A stretch of 64,000 nt of DNA from an uncultured Draconibacterium sp. GTDB taxonomy: Bacteria; Bacteroidota; Bacteroidia; Bacteroidales; Prolixibacteraceae. Below are positions 1 through 10,300 of this stretch, piece by piece. Both the position numbers and the translations under genes were made by a program. Under the pieces are notes generated by a model, which saw only the letters and a program-made list of their open reading frames with translations, ran no database searches and was not told where the DNA came from. The stretch is from assembly GCF_963677155.1 (NCBI RefSeq), contig NZ_OY781884.1, positions 4,212,501 through 4,276,500 on the forward strand, given 5' to 3'. Each line of letters opens with the position of its first letter. Position 1 is the first letter of the stretch.

Positions 1-2
1 CC

Positions 3-1229
3 TTATTATCTCCAATATCATCCAGAGGATATTCTTTGGGAGCTGGGTTGAATAATATGCAACTAAAATCGACGAGCATAAGCCCTGATACTGGAGTCGA
101 TATTTTTAACTCTGGTAATTATGATGTTTACCAATATACAATCACTGGGGAAACAACTGAAATCTTAAATGCCAGGCGCTCTCAGTACAATTATTCTATT
201 TTTCAGGTAAATGCACCTGAAACCAACCCGAATGAATCTACTTTGGCCCTTATGAACGAACTAGGGACGAGTGGTGCTGAGTTTATGGACTTGTACAATA
301 TGAGTTATTCTGGAGCAAGCCAATTTGGGATAAGGTTACAAAAAAGGGGGGCTGGAGTCTTAAAACCCTTTGTTATTGATTTTTTTGATGGGACAACAAA
401 TACAAGAGTTTTTCAAACAGAGAGTAGTAAGTATAGTACTTTCTATGGAGGGTTAGGATTAGAAGGTAGTTTTTTCTCAATTAAAAGTAATGGGGATGGA
501 TATACTTATTCCGGTATTGAACTAGAAAGTAGTGAGTCTACGACTTCCAAACTTTGGCAGATCGTACATAAACAAGATATTCCAAACGCGCTTTCATTTA
601 ACTTTCACAATGGCACTTCTTGGACATTCCCATTGTTGATATTGGCTAATGGACATATTTTGGCTGGGACTTTTTCCGATTCAGGGGACAAGATAAATGT
701 AAATGGTGCAATCAATGCAACCGGGTATAAAGTAGATGGCTCATTATTAAATGTGAACCATTTATCAAGTGGCGATGCACAGGCCGATCAGGTACCAGTG
801 GCCGATGGGGCTGGGGGGATTGCCTGGCAAAGGTTATCTGGCGGTGGGGAAACATCAGTTTGGACAAGTAATTCAGGGACTATTTCTTACAATGACGGGG
901 ATGTAAGCATAGGGACCAATGCTATCCCTCATAATTTATACGTGCCTGGAAAAATATACGCATCTGAAGTTAAAGTCCTGGCTTCAGTACCGGTGCCGGA
1001 TTATGTCTTTGAAAAAAGTTATCAGTTAACAACATTAGACGAGTTGGAAAACTATCTGGAAGAAAACAAACACCTTCCCGGTATCCCTTCAGGGAAAGAA
1101 ATCGAAACTGATGGGTTTAGCCTGTCCGAAATGAATCTACTGCTGCTTAAAAAAGTGGAGGAGTTGACTCTTTACGTTATAAACCAGCAGAAAGAGATTG
1201 AAGAATTAAAAAAGAAGTGTAATAAATAA
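3..1229 (+). CDS. Secreted fibre-like protein with conserved C-terminal module (5' end outside window)
   Basis: The frame is open to the window edge, so the true start and signal peptide are missing. The visible part is beta-rich, low in cysteine, and has no recognised enzyme motif. Its last 90 residues (from about nt 955) carry the module found in twelve genes at 47-62 kb: SEVKV, then a DYVFE block, NKHLPGIPS, LSEMN and KKVEELTLYVI, ending in a short lysine/glutamate coiled coil. Such tails are common in Bacteroidota proteins annotated loosely as tail-fibre or cell-wall proteins. I see no T9SS sorting domain. Function is unknown; a surface or extracellular fibre is an inference. It lies far from the main array, so it is a detached family member. 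Confidence 0.75.
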   Translation, partial: LLSPISSRGYSLGAGLNNMQLKSTSISPDTGVDIFNSGNYDVYQYTITGETTEILNARRSQYNYSIFQVNAPETNPNESTLALMNELGTSGAEFMDLYNMSYSGASQFGIRLQKRGAGVLKPFVIDFFDGTTNTRVFQTESSKYSTFYGGLGLEGSFFSIKSNGDGYTYSGIELESSESTTSKLWQIVHKQDIPNALSFNFHNGTSWTFPLLILANGHILAGTFSDSGDKINVNGAINATGYKVDGSLLNVNHLSSGDAQADQVPVADGAGGIAWQRLSGGGETSVWTSNSGTISYNDGDVSIGTNAIPHNLYVPGKIYASEVKVLASVPVPDYVFEKSYQLTTLDELENYLEENKHLPGIPSGKEIETDGFSLSEMNLLLLKKVEELTLYVINQQKEIEELKKKCNK

Positions 1230-1239
1230 ATTCAAACAA

Positions 1240-1459
1240 ATGAAGGTAAAAGTAATTACGATAATATTTACTCTGTTCGTAGGTGTTGTTTGTCATGCAC
1301 AAGTAAGTTATACTTATGATAATTCAGGTAATCGAAACAGTAGGTATATTCCACTAAAGTTGGTAAAAATAGAATCCATTTGTTGGTTATTCTGCTATAA
1401 GTGCAACAAATAGTTATGGACAGTGGGTGACGGAACTCCATCGTTATAAGTTGCAGTAA
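1240..1459 (+). pseudogene. Broken small secreted protein with a YD-like motif
   Basis: An ATG at 1240 opens a 58-residue frame with a clear signal peptide (MKVKVIITIFTLFVGVVCHA) followed by QVSYTYDNSGNR, the typical start of short Bacteroidota proteins that follow RHS or fibre genes. That frame stops at about 1416. Another frame continues with NPFVGYSAISATNSYGQWV and stops at 1457-1459, so a frameshift near 1375 probably broke the gene. It starts 10 nt after the preceding stop. The continuation in the second frame is weakly supported. Confidence 0.45.
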
Positions 1460-1573
1460 ATTTTGCTAGCTCGATAGATATTACAATGGCAGGTCGCGTC
1501 TGAAAGAGTTGATAAGAATGACTTCCATGATTTGAGATTTACAAGTATGTTAAAAACTAAAGAGAAAACTATT

Positions 1574-4500
1574 ATGAAATATCGTATTCACTTCAAAATG
1601 CTACTATTGTTTGGAATTGTTCTTTTTAATAGTAGCTTTTATCTGAATGGACAAGAATTAGATCCAAATTATTTATATCATGTACCATCTCCCCAAACTA
1701 GTGATTTTCTTAGATATGGGAATCTTCCAGTTAACTATTATACCGGAAATTTAAATATAGAAATTCCAATTTATAAATATGAAGACAAAGATTTTAATAT
1801 AGACATGTCTTTAAGATATAATTCTTCAGGATTTATTCCAAACAAACGTTCCAGTATAGTTGGATTAAATTGGTTTTTAGATGCCGGTGGGGTTATCACT
1901 CGAAAAGTGAAAGGAGTACCTGATGATACCCGTGGAGATTTTAATGGTTTCCCGGGGACACCGTTGTTACATGGGTTATTGTATGGATTAAAGGAATCTT
2001 CAAATAATTATTCTTCGGACGATATTTACTCTTTTTCTGAAGGTTTTGAATCTTCATATCATCGCATTTGGAGTCTCAATTCAGCAGCTCCTTTTGAAAC
2101 AGAATCTGACGAATATACTTTTAATTTTATGGGAATTAGAGGGAAGTTTATGATTGGTTTTGATGGAAAAGCTGTTGTGTATTCTACTAATAGTGCAGGC
2201 ACGTACAACATTGATATCTCTAAAATGGGGAAGCAGGAGGCTGGGAGAAAATATCCCAACTATTCACAGATAAAAATAACAACAGGAAATGGTTATGTAT
2301 ATGAATTTGGAGGAACACCAAAAAATCTTGAATATCTTACAGGTAATCCGTCAGCTTCGCCTATAACTGAAGCTGGAATCTATTTCAATCCCACCGTTGT
2401 GTCTTGGTATTTGACAAAAATTACAGCACCCAATGGAAGACAGGTTAGTTTTGAATATCTTGATTTTGACCCGTCTTATGATTATGGAATCCCTAATGAC
2501 CCCAATTTTTATCTTTTTTCCAAATATCCACAGTCTACGACTAAGTCTTATTCAAATTATATTTCATTAAGCTATTTTCTTGGTGATCTTGAAATGTCAG
2601 AATCAGGCGGTTACAGTAATTCAGATCCAACATTGGAAGCGTTAAAAACGGTTTATCTAAGTAAGGTTGTGATTGATAATCATACAATTGAACTTTTTTA
2701 TTCAGATAAAGAGAAAAAATTTTATCAAGAGTATTCCAATAGGTACAATCGTAACAACAATAAGTTGGACAGTATATATATTTCGACCTCATCAGAACCC
2801 ATAAAAAAGGCCTACTTAAACTATTCATATAAAGGTGATATTAATAAAGAAAGGTTATTTCTTGATGAAGTCAAGTTGTCTGGACAAAATTCTTACTTAT
2901 TAGACTATTTGGCATTTAATCTTCCTTCTCCAGAAACACAAAGCATTGATTATTGGGGGTTTTGGAATGGAGAAGATGATAAGAATGCAGATCTGATTCC
3001 TAGATTTTCTTATAATACTGATGGTGATATAACCTATCTTTCTCCTGAAAGAGAACCAAAGAGCGTATCTGGGGTATTTAATCAAGGTTTATTAAAAAAA
3101 GTAACCTATCCAACGGGGGGCTACACAAAAATAGAGTATGAACCTCACGATTATTCTTATAGGCTTGAGAGAAAGTCAGATAACGACTTTATGCCTATGC
3201 TTTATCATATCAATAAATTATCTGCAGGAGGAGCTAGAGTAAAGAAACTGTCGGATTATGATGAACGTGGAAATTTGTCAGGGAATCGAGAATTTTATTA
3301 TACAACTAATTTTTCACCAAGTAATCCAAACGAAGGATCTTCCAGTGGAATACTACTTCGTTGGCCTCGGTTCTTATATGCAATATCAGGCGATTTTTTT
3401 CCTGGGCGAAGCGGATCCTATTACAATTCATTAACCATTAGAAGCGTTGGAGTATCGGTGGGGTTATCAGAGAACGAGTATATTACCTATTCTGACGTTA
3501 TCGAAAAAAGAGATGATGGTTCCTATATTACTTATAGATATAGTAGTTACAGAACCAATCCTGATGATACAAATCAAAATTCAAAATTATTATCTGGCGT
3601 ATATGATGCAGAGCCAATGTCATTTTATAATAATATTTATCGGAAAACTAATGATAGATCCTTTGAGAGAGGGTTATTGATACGCAAAGAATTTTTTAAT
3701 GCCGATAATAATGCAATCCTTGTTAATTCATATGGTTACCAGGTAGTTGGAGGAGAAGAGTATGTTCCGTCTGTTATACAATCAGGAAACTATTTATATG
3801 CGATTAGAAATTATACAAATTCTTATTTGTTAAAAACAGATACAATCGATACTTACTACGGAAATAATAAAGTCCGGATGATTCATAGTTATGAATATAA
3901 TGATTATGGGCAGATTAGTAAAAAGAAAACAGCTAATAGTGTTGGTAATGATGTTGTTACTAAATATTTATATCCGATTGAAATTAATAATGGTATTTAT
4001 GGTGATATGGTAACCAACAATATACTCAGTCCAATTATTGAGGAAACAAAATTTATAGGAGGGTCTGTGGTTAGCAGCAATCTAACGACATATATGGTTC
4101 ATAATAATATGTATGTTCCAATGGAGCTTTATAATTTGAAAACATCTACAGGAAATGAACAATTCCGCCCGTTTGATGGAGAGGAAAAGGATGAAAAATA
4201 TGAAATTCCCTCCGTTATTTTCGAACAGTATGATTCAAAGGGAAATCTACTTGAATACATGCCTCAAAATGGTATATTACATTCTTTTTATATTATTAAT
4301 GATTATAGTAAATATCCCATCATAGAGGCTAAAAACATTAGATATTCAGAATTGTCAAGTGCTATTGATGATATAACATTAAATAGTGGTATGTCGATTG
4401 TTAACCAATACAATGCTGATAATTATATAAGTAGTGGAGACATTAAAAACATTGTATCTAGCCTTAATCAGTCTTATCCTGATTGTATCTTTGAAGGAAG

Positions 4501-5191
4501 TACATATAAACCATTGATCGGACTTACCTCGAGAACGGATCCTGGAGAAAGAATAACCAGCTATACCTATAATGAATTTGGACAATTGGAATATATAAGA
4601 GATAATGAAAATAATATTCTGTCGAAGAGAGACTATCATTATTATAATGCACCAATATTAGGTGAGCGTTTTTTAAGTTTTTCCTTCTTAGGAAAGCCTA
4701 AATCATTTACAATTAGTACTGATAATGGATGGAATATTACAAAACAGGAACTTTCTGATTGGTTATCAATATCTCCTTCTTCTGGTAATGGCAATACTAC
4801 TATTACAGTGAATCCATCTCTGAATACTACGGATTCAGATCGATCTGAATCTATACATATAACATATGATACCGGAGTTGTCCAGGAAGTTTCGGTATAT
4901 CAGGGAGAGATGCCCTCATTGTATCTAGAGATAAGTGCTGCTCAGGTAAAAATGGATGAGTATATTGATTTTGAATTATATAGTTCTACTTCTTGGGAAA
5001 TTATTAAAGATAATTCTCTTTCATGGTTAATAGTATCAGATGAGGAAGGGGGAGCGACTGTGTCTTCTGGGGTTGGTAGCATGACTCTATACTTGACAGC
5101 TGATCCTATTGCTAGTTCATACGAAAGAGGTAACATCCGGTTTGTTCCTGGCGATGGCACAAAAGAAAAGACAATTGCAATAAGTTTTTAA
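1574..5191 (+). CDS. Large secreted RHS-like protein with two C-terminal BACON domains
   Basis: I chose the ATG at 1574 because it is followed directly by a signal peptide (MKYRIHFKMLLLFGIVLF..., ending near NGQE); the longer frame from 1532 adds 14 unlikely residues. The protein is 1,205 aa. Residues 25-110 (SPQTSDFLRYGNLPVNYYTG, then a YKYEDKDF block) match the N-terminal part of long Bacteroidota RHS/SpvB-like proteins. Many short YD-like stretches follow (for example ITSYTYNEFGQLEYI near nt 4555). Two BACON-like domains end the protein (from about nt 4662 and 4910; motifs NGWNIT and STSWEII). BACON domains are usually carbohydrate- or mucin-binding; that role here is inference. No RHS core and no toxin tail are seen. 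It is the first gene of a cluster of three large secreted proteins. Confidence 0.7.
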   Translation: MKYRIHFKMLLLFGIVLFNSSFYLNGQELDPNYLYHVPSPQTSDFLRYGNLPVNYYTGNLNIEIPIYKYEDKDFNIDMSLRYNSSGFIPNKRSSIVGLNWFLDAGGVITRKVKGVPDDTRGDFNGFPGTPLLHGLLYGLKESSNNYSSDDIYSFSEGFESSYHRIWSLNSAAPFETESDEYTFNFMGIRGKFMIGFDGKAVVYSTNSAGTYNIDISKMGKQEAGRKYPNYSQIKITTGNGYVYEFGGTPKNLEYLTGNPSASPITEAGIYFNPTVVSWYLTKITAPNGRQVSFEYLDFDPSYDYGIPNDPNFYLFSKYPQSTTKSYSNYISLSYFLGDLEMSESGGYSNSDPTLEALKTVYLSKVVIDNHTIELFYSDKEKKFYQEYSNRYNRNNNKLDSIYISTSSEPIKKAYLNYSYKGDINKERLFLDEVKLSGQNSYLLDYLAFNLPSPETQSIDYWGFWNGEDDKNADLIPRFSYNTDGDITYLSPEREPKSVSGVFNQGLLKKVTYPTGGYTKIEYEPHDYSYRLERKSDNDFMPMLYHINKLSAGGARVKKLSDYDERGNLSGNREFYYTTNFSPSNPNEGSSSGILLRWPRFLYAISGDFFPGRSGSYYNSLTIRSVGVSVGLSENEYITYSDVIEKRDDGSYITYRYSSYRTNPDDTNQNSKLLSGVYDAEPMSFYNNIYRKTNDRSFERGLLIRKEFFNADNNAILVNSYGYQVVGGEEYVPSVIQSGNYLYAIRNYTNSYLLKTDTIDTYYGNNKVRMIHSYEYNDYGQISKKKTANSVGNDVVTKYLYPIEINNGIYGDMVTNNILSPIIEETKFIGGSVVSSNLTTYMVHNNMYVPMELYNLKTSTGNEQFRPFDGEEKDEKYEIPSVIFEQYDSKGNLLEYMPQNGILHSFYIINDYSKYPIIEAKNIRYSELSSAIDDITLNSGMSIVNQYNADNYISSGDIKNIVSSLNQSYPDCIFEGSTYKPLIGLTSRTDPGERITSYTYNEFGQLEYIRDNENNILSKRDYHYYNAPILGERFLSFSFLGKPKSFTISTDNGWNITKQELSDWLSISPSSGNGNTTITVNPSLNTTDSDRSESIHITYDTGVVQEVSVYQGEMPSLYLEISAAQVKMDEYIDFELYSSTSWEIIKDNSLSWLIVSDEEGGATVSSGVGSMTLYLTADPIASSYERGNIRFVPGDGTKEKTIAISF

Positions 5192-5253
5192 ACATTGTTA
5201 CAAGCATGATATCTTTTATTATTCACTTAATAGACAACCAACTTCATAATGTT

Positions 5254-7326
5254 ATGAAACAGAAGAGACTAGCTGTAGTACCCATTTTCCTGTTATTTGC
5301 CAATTTGTTGTTTGCGCAGCAGTCCTTTGAGTGGGGAGTAAAAGCGGGGAGCCAGGGTTCCGATGCAATAAATTCGATTACCGGTATTGGCGATGACATT
5401 TATGTAACCGGTAGATATACCGGAACTTTTGCATCGGCTAACGAAGAAATAGAAGGTATTGCAATGACGGATATCTACCTGCTGAAGCTAGACCGTAAAG
5501 GGAATACTAAATGGATACGTTCAATAGCAGGAGAAGGATCGGGGGATGGAAGCCGGATTATAGCAAATGAGAATAATATCTACCTGGGAGGAACCATCTC
5601 GGGAACAGTCAAAAATGGCAAGAATGAGTATAGTGGAGAAGGGCAGGCGTTGTTTATTACTTCGTGGAATAAACAGGGAAAGATAAACTGGTTTACGCGT
5701 CTTCCTTTTATGGGTAATGCCACTTTTGATGTACTGGAAACTGCTCCTGACGGCTCGTTGCTGGCCGGGGGTATGCTTAGTGGAGTTATGGTGGCAGGCA
5801 AGGATACTTTGTCGAGCAGGCCGGGAAGACGCGCTTATACTTTTACAATCTCACCAGAAGGAGAATTAATCAGTGCTGTCCTATCATCAGGGAAAGGCGA
5901 CAACCGTTTAGTCGCGGCCAAATATGGCACTAACGGGGTTCAATACCTGCTGTTTAATACATTTGGGTGGATGACTTACGGAAAAGCCCCAATACTTTTT
6001 AAGCAGAAGGAGGATTTTAAAGGCCTGGTACTGGTTAAAGAAACAAACGGTGAAACAAACTGGGTAAAATATATTCAGGGCGATGATTATATAGAGGGAG
6101 TACAACTGGCTGTTTCGGAAGATAACAGCGTAACGGCCTGTATTAATTACAGTAAAAATATAACGCTCCCCGACACTACCCTTAGTACCTCGGCACTTGA
6201 AGATGTGGTTATTGTCAATTACAGTGGAGCAGGCACCCAAAACTGGCTGAAACAACTAAAAAGCCCCGTGGTATGTTATGCTATGGATGCTTTACAAACC
6301 CGTAACGGCAAACTGTTGTTAACCGGCTACTTCAGGGATAAATATTCTTTTGGCACCGATAATATCCTGGCCGATAATGATAATGCAGAAGAGAGTATGT
6401 TCCTGGTACAGCTCGATAAAAAGGGCGAACTAAGCTGGCATGATCATCCGGGCGAACAGGCGTCAGCCTTTGGAAAGTCGCTGACCATTGGCAGCCAGGG
6501 TGATATTTACATGGCGGGCGGGTTTAAAAACGAAATATCGTTTAACGGGGAAAAGCTAACATCGGCCGGAAAAGAAGATGTATTGGTAGCCAAATATTTT
6601 AACTGCGAACAACTGGATGTAACCATTAGTGATCCCGGTCCTCTTTGCCCGGGAGCTTTAGCCGAACTAAGTGTTTCCGGCAAAAGTTTTGAAAGCTTTC
6701 TGTGGAACGACTCGGTTTGGGGAGAAACCTTCTCGGTGCTTAGTCCGGGGGATTATTATGTTGAAGCGTTTGATTCCAAAGGCTGTAGTGTAAAAGATAC
6801 CATATCAGTAGAATGGCCGGAACTAACAGGATTGGGACTTCCTGCCAGCATTACGGTAAGCCCGGGAAATGAAATCGTATTAACAGCCAGCGAAGGGTTT
6901 TCAGATTATTTATGGAACGATGGAACCTCCGGGGCAAACGTTACAGTCCGGTACGATAGTAAAAAAGATTCTTCCATTCTTATACTTACCGCAGAAACAT
7001 TTGAAGGCTGTGCTGTAAGCGATTCTACAACAGCACATTTTTCGAAAAAAGGAGGGGCGGGTATGCTGTACAGCGTTTCACCGCTAAAAGTCTACCCCAA
7101 TCCGGTACAGGAAGAGCTGTCGTGGTACTATCAAACAACTGAGCCTGCAGATATAATTGTAAAACTATTTGATGATAAAGGGAGCCTGGTTTACCAGGAT
7201 GTAATCGGGAATTATATTCCCAGTTCGGTACAAAACATTGATATGAGAGGTATGGTTAGCGGGAATTATATGCTAAGCCTGATAATAGGGGAAGATAGCT
7301 TTAACGAAAAAATTATAAAGAATTAG
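5254..7326 (+). CDS. Secreted beta-propeller protein with T9SS sorting domain
   Basis: The start at 5254 (MKQKRLAVVPIFLLFANLLFAQQ) gives a proper signal peptide; an upstream in-frame ATG at 5206 adds 16 residues without one. The mature protein has several SBBP-type propeller repeats over about residues 25-450 (GDDIYVTGRYTGTF, NIYLGGTISGTV, GDIYMAGGF). Two Ig/PKD-like segments with LWND motifs follow. The last 80 residues look like a T9SS type A sorting domain: VYPNPVQEELSW, then KLFDDKG, SGNYMLSL and a final EKIIKN. The protein is therefore probably exported by the type IX system and attached to or released from the cell surface. It ends 2 nt before the RHS gene, so the two are surely co-transcribed; the pair probably works together. 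Confidence 0.85.
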   Translation: MKQKRLAVVPIFLLFANLLFAQQSFEWGVKAGSQGSDAINSITGIGDDIYVTGRYTGTFASANEEIEGIAMTDIYLLKLDRKGNTKWIRSIAGEGSGDGSRIIANENNIYLGGTISGTVKNGKNEYSGEGQALFITSWNKQGKINWFTRLPFMGNATFDVLETAPDGSLLAGGMLSGVMVAGKDTLSSRPGRRAYTFTISPEGELISAVLSSGKGDNRLVAAKYGTNGVQYLLFNTFGWMTYGKAPILFKQKEDFKGLVLVKETNGETNWVKYIQGDDYIEGVQLAVSEDNSVTACINYSKNITLPDTTLSTSALEDVVIVNYSGAGTQNWLKQLKSPVVCYAMDALQTRNGKLLLTGYFRDKYSFGTDNILADNDNAEESMFLVQLDKKGELSWHDHPGEQASAFGKSLTIGSQGDIYMAGGFKNEISFNGEKLTSAGKEDVLVAKYFNCEQLDVTISDPGPLCPGALAELSVSGKSFESFLWNDSVWGETFSVLSPGDYYVEAFDSKGCSVKDTISVEWPELTGLGLPASITVSPGNEIVLTASEGFSDYLWNDGTSGANVTVRYDSKKDSSILILTAETFEGCAVSDSTTAHFSKKGGAGMLYSVSPLKVYPNPVQEELSWYYQTTEPADIIVKLFDDKGSLVYQDVIGNYIPSSVQNIDMRGMVSGNYMLSLIIGEDSFNEKIIKN

Positions 7327-7328
7327 GT

Positions 7329-10300
7329 ATGATACGGATAAAACTATTTTCAGCTATTTTATTTGCCATACTGGCTTTTTGTGGTAATGCCCAGGATGCT
7401 TTTGTTGAGAACAATTCGGTATATACCGGCACCTCGGAAGTGGTCGCAACACAAGAGGTAACGCTAAAACCAGGTTTTCATGCCGTTTCAGGTTGTAATG
7501 TAAGGGTTTATATCGGGAGTTACCCGGTAAGTAACTATAACGATCCTTCGGTTACTCATATCAATCAGTTTAATTCTTCGGGTAATAGCGGGCGAAATTA
7601 CATTCATACCACCACCATGCTGGAGAATGTTACAGATGAAAATACACTGAGCAGTAAACTACGGATTGAAACAATTGATTATTTTGATGGTCTTGGACGC
7701 CCCATTCAAAATGTAACAGTGCAAGGGTCTCCCGACAGAAAAGACATTATACATCCAATAGTATACGATGAATTTGGCCGGGAAACAAGAAAATACCTGC
7801 CCTATATGGGAAGTAATACGAACGGGAGTTTTGTTTCGGGAGCAACATCTGCTTGTGCAACCTATTACAGTTCAAACAAAGGCTACCGAAACAGTGACAC
7901 TTACCCGTATGACAGTATTATATACGAAAGTTCTCCGTTAAACCGGGAACTGGGAGTAGTCGGTTCAGGCGGAAACTGGCAGCAGCATGCTTCATCGGTT
8001 ATCTATTCAACCAATAGTACCGCAGTTGAGGGATGGACTGTAACGGGAAATACACTTCTGTCGATATCATCGCGTAATTCTTCGATGTACCCGGCAAACC
8101 AGTTGTACATTACCGAATTTACAGACGAAGACGGGCATACTACCCGTGAGTTTAAGGATAAACTTGGCCGCGTGGTTCGCAAAGAAACCGATATTGATGG
8201 AGGAACCCTCCGTACGGCTTATGTTTACGATGATTTTGGGATGTTACGTTGTGTCGTACCTCCCCTGGCAAGCGAATCCAACCAAACGGGGTATTGTTAT
8301 TACTATCTTTATGACGGGCGCAGGCGTATGATCGAAAAACAATTACCCGGGGCAGGGCCGGTTTACATGGTTTATGATGCCCGCGACCGTTTGGTGATGA
8401 CAAAAGACGCGGTGAACGGCTGGATGGGCACTATCTATGATGCTTTGAACCGGCCGGTAATGACCTGCACTGTTCCTTCAGCATCCGGTACCGGCAGAAA
8501 TACACTTCAAACTGCATTTAATGATTTTGTAAGTAATGCCCATGCCTCAAATACAGGAACTAACTTAGGTTATACCGTGCCATCAAATATATTTACTTCC
8601 ACTTCTTATGTATTCTCTGAAAGTAATGTTCAAACCGTAACTTTTTACGACAATTACAATTTCCTACAAGCTCCTGTTTTTGGTTCAGAAGCAGGGAATT
8701 ATGCTTATAGCGGAGCCTACCTGGCAAGTGATCCTGCCACTAAATCAGAAAAAACCAAAGGCCTGGTTACCGGAACACTTACCCGTGTGATCGATAATGC
8801 CGTTTCCAATGGCGATAACCTGTTGTTAAGCGTTTCGTATTACGACGATTACGGCAGACCTATCCGGGTTATTTCTGATAATCACCTGGGGGGGAAAGAC
8901 AAGGTATATACAGACTATGACTTTGTCGGTAAACCTGAACTCACAGTTACCACCCACAATACCGACGGAACAGGTGAAGACATTAAAATGACCAGTACCT
9001 ACAAATACGATCACCAGGGGCGGTTTCTTACCGAAAAATTTAAGCTGAACAACGATGCCGAAATCACTTTGGTAGCCAACGAATACGGCGAGTTGGGGGA
9101 ATTGGCCTCCCAATACCTTCACGGAACAACAACGGCTGAAAAGTTTAACCAGCGGGTTGATTATAAGTACAACATAAAAGGCTGGCTAACCAACATGAAC
9201 GAGGTGAATAATCTTGGCAAACAATTGTTTGGGTTAAGCTTACAGTATGGCGATGGCACGGGAGGTTTTTATAACGGAAACATCTGGAAAATGGACTGGC
9301 AAAACAATGGAACCGGGCCCAAACGATATACTTTTGATTATTACCGTACCAATGGGCTAAAAACTGCAGGTTATGCTGATGGAAGCGGCTTTTCATCCAA
9401 TACAAATGCTTTTAAAACCGAGTACTCGTACGATGGAAACGGTAATATCGAGAACCTGCAACGTAGCAGCAACGGTAAGCTGATTGATAATCTGAATTAC
9501 ACCTATGTTTCAACCAGCAATAAGCTCAGAAGTGTTGACGATGTGGCATTGGCAGCTTATAAAGATGGAGGTTACAAAGAAGGAGTGATAAACTACAGTT
9601 ACGACCTTAACGGGAATATGATTACCGATCATCGTGGAGTAGACATTGATTACAACTTTCTGAATCTTCCGAAAAGCGCAACCTACAACCAGGGGAATTA
9701 CCTGGGGTTTGTCTATTCTGCCGGCGGAACCAAACTGCGTAAAAACGTTAATTCGCAAACGGCCGGCAATAAAGTAGTAGATTATGTTGGCCCGTTTTTA
9801 TATGAAGATAATGATTTAAAGGTTATCTTTACCTCGGCCGGCCGGATTGTAAAAATAGTAGACGGCAGTAATGTTCTTTGGAAATATGAATACAACCTTA
9901 CCGACCATTTGGGTAATGTAAGGGCGGTATTTGCTGCACACAACAATGGTATCGCCGAATTGATGCAACAAACCGATTATTACCCCTTTGGTATGGTATT
10001 GAACCAGCAGGAGAAAGTGCACCTTGAAGAGGTAAAAAACCGCTACCTGTATAATGGTAAAGAATTGCAGGATGATAATTTTGGGGTAAGTCTGGATTGG
10101 TATGATTACGGCGCCAGGTTTTATGACCCACAGTTAGCCCGGTTTCACACGGTTGACCCAAAATCTGAGATTTATAATTTCCAAAGTCCGTATGCTTATG
10201 CGGCAAATAATCCAATTCTATACATTGATAAAAATGGAGAAAACCCAGCGGCAGCAGGAGCTGTTCTATTGACACTTGCTGACATTGCGTTAATTTCAGC

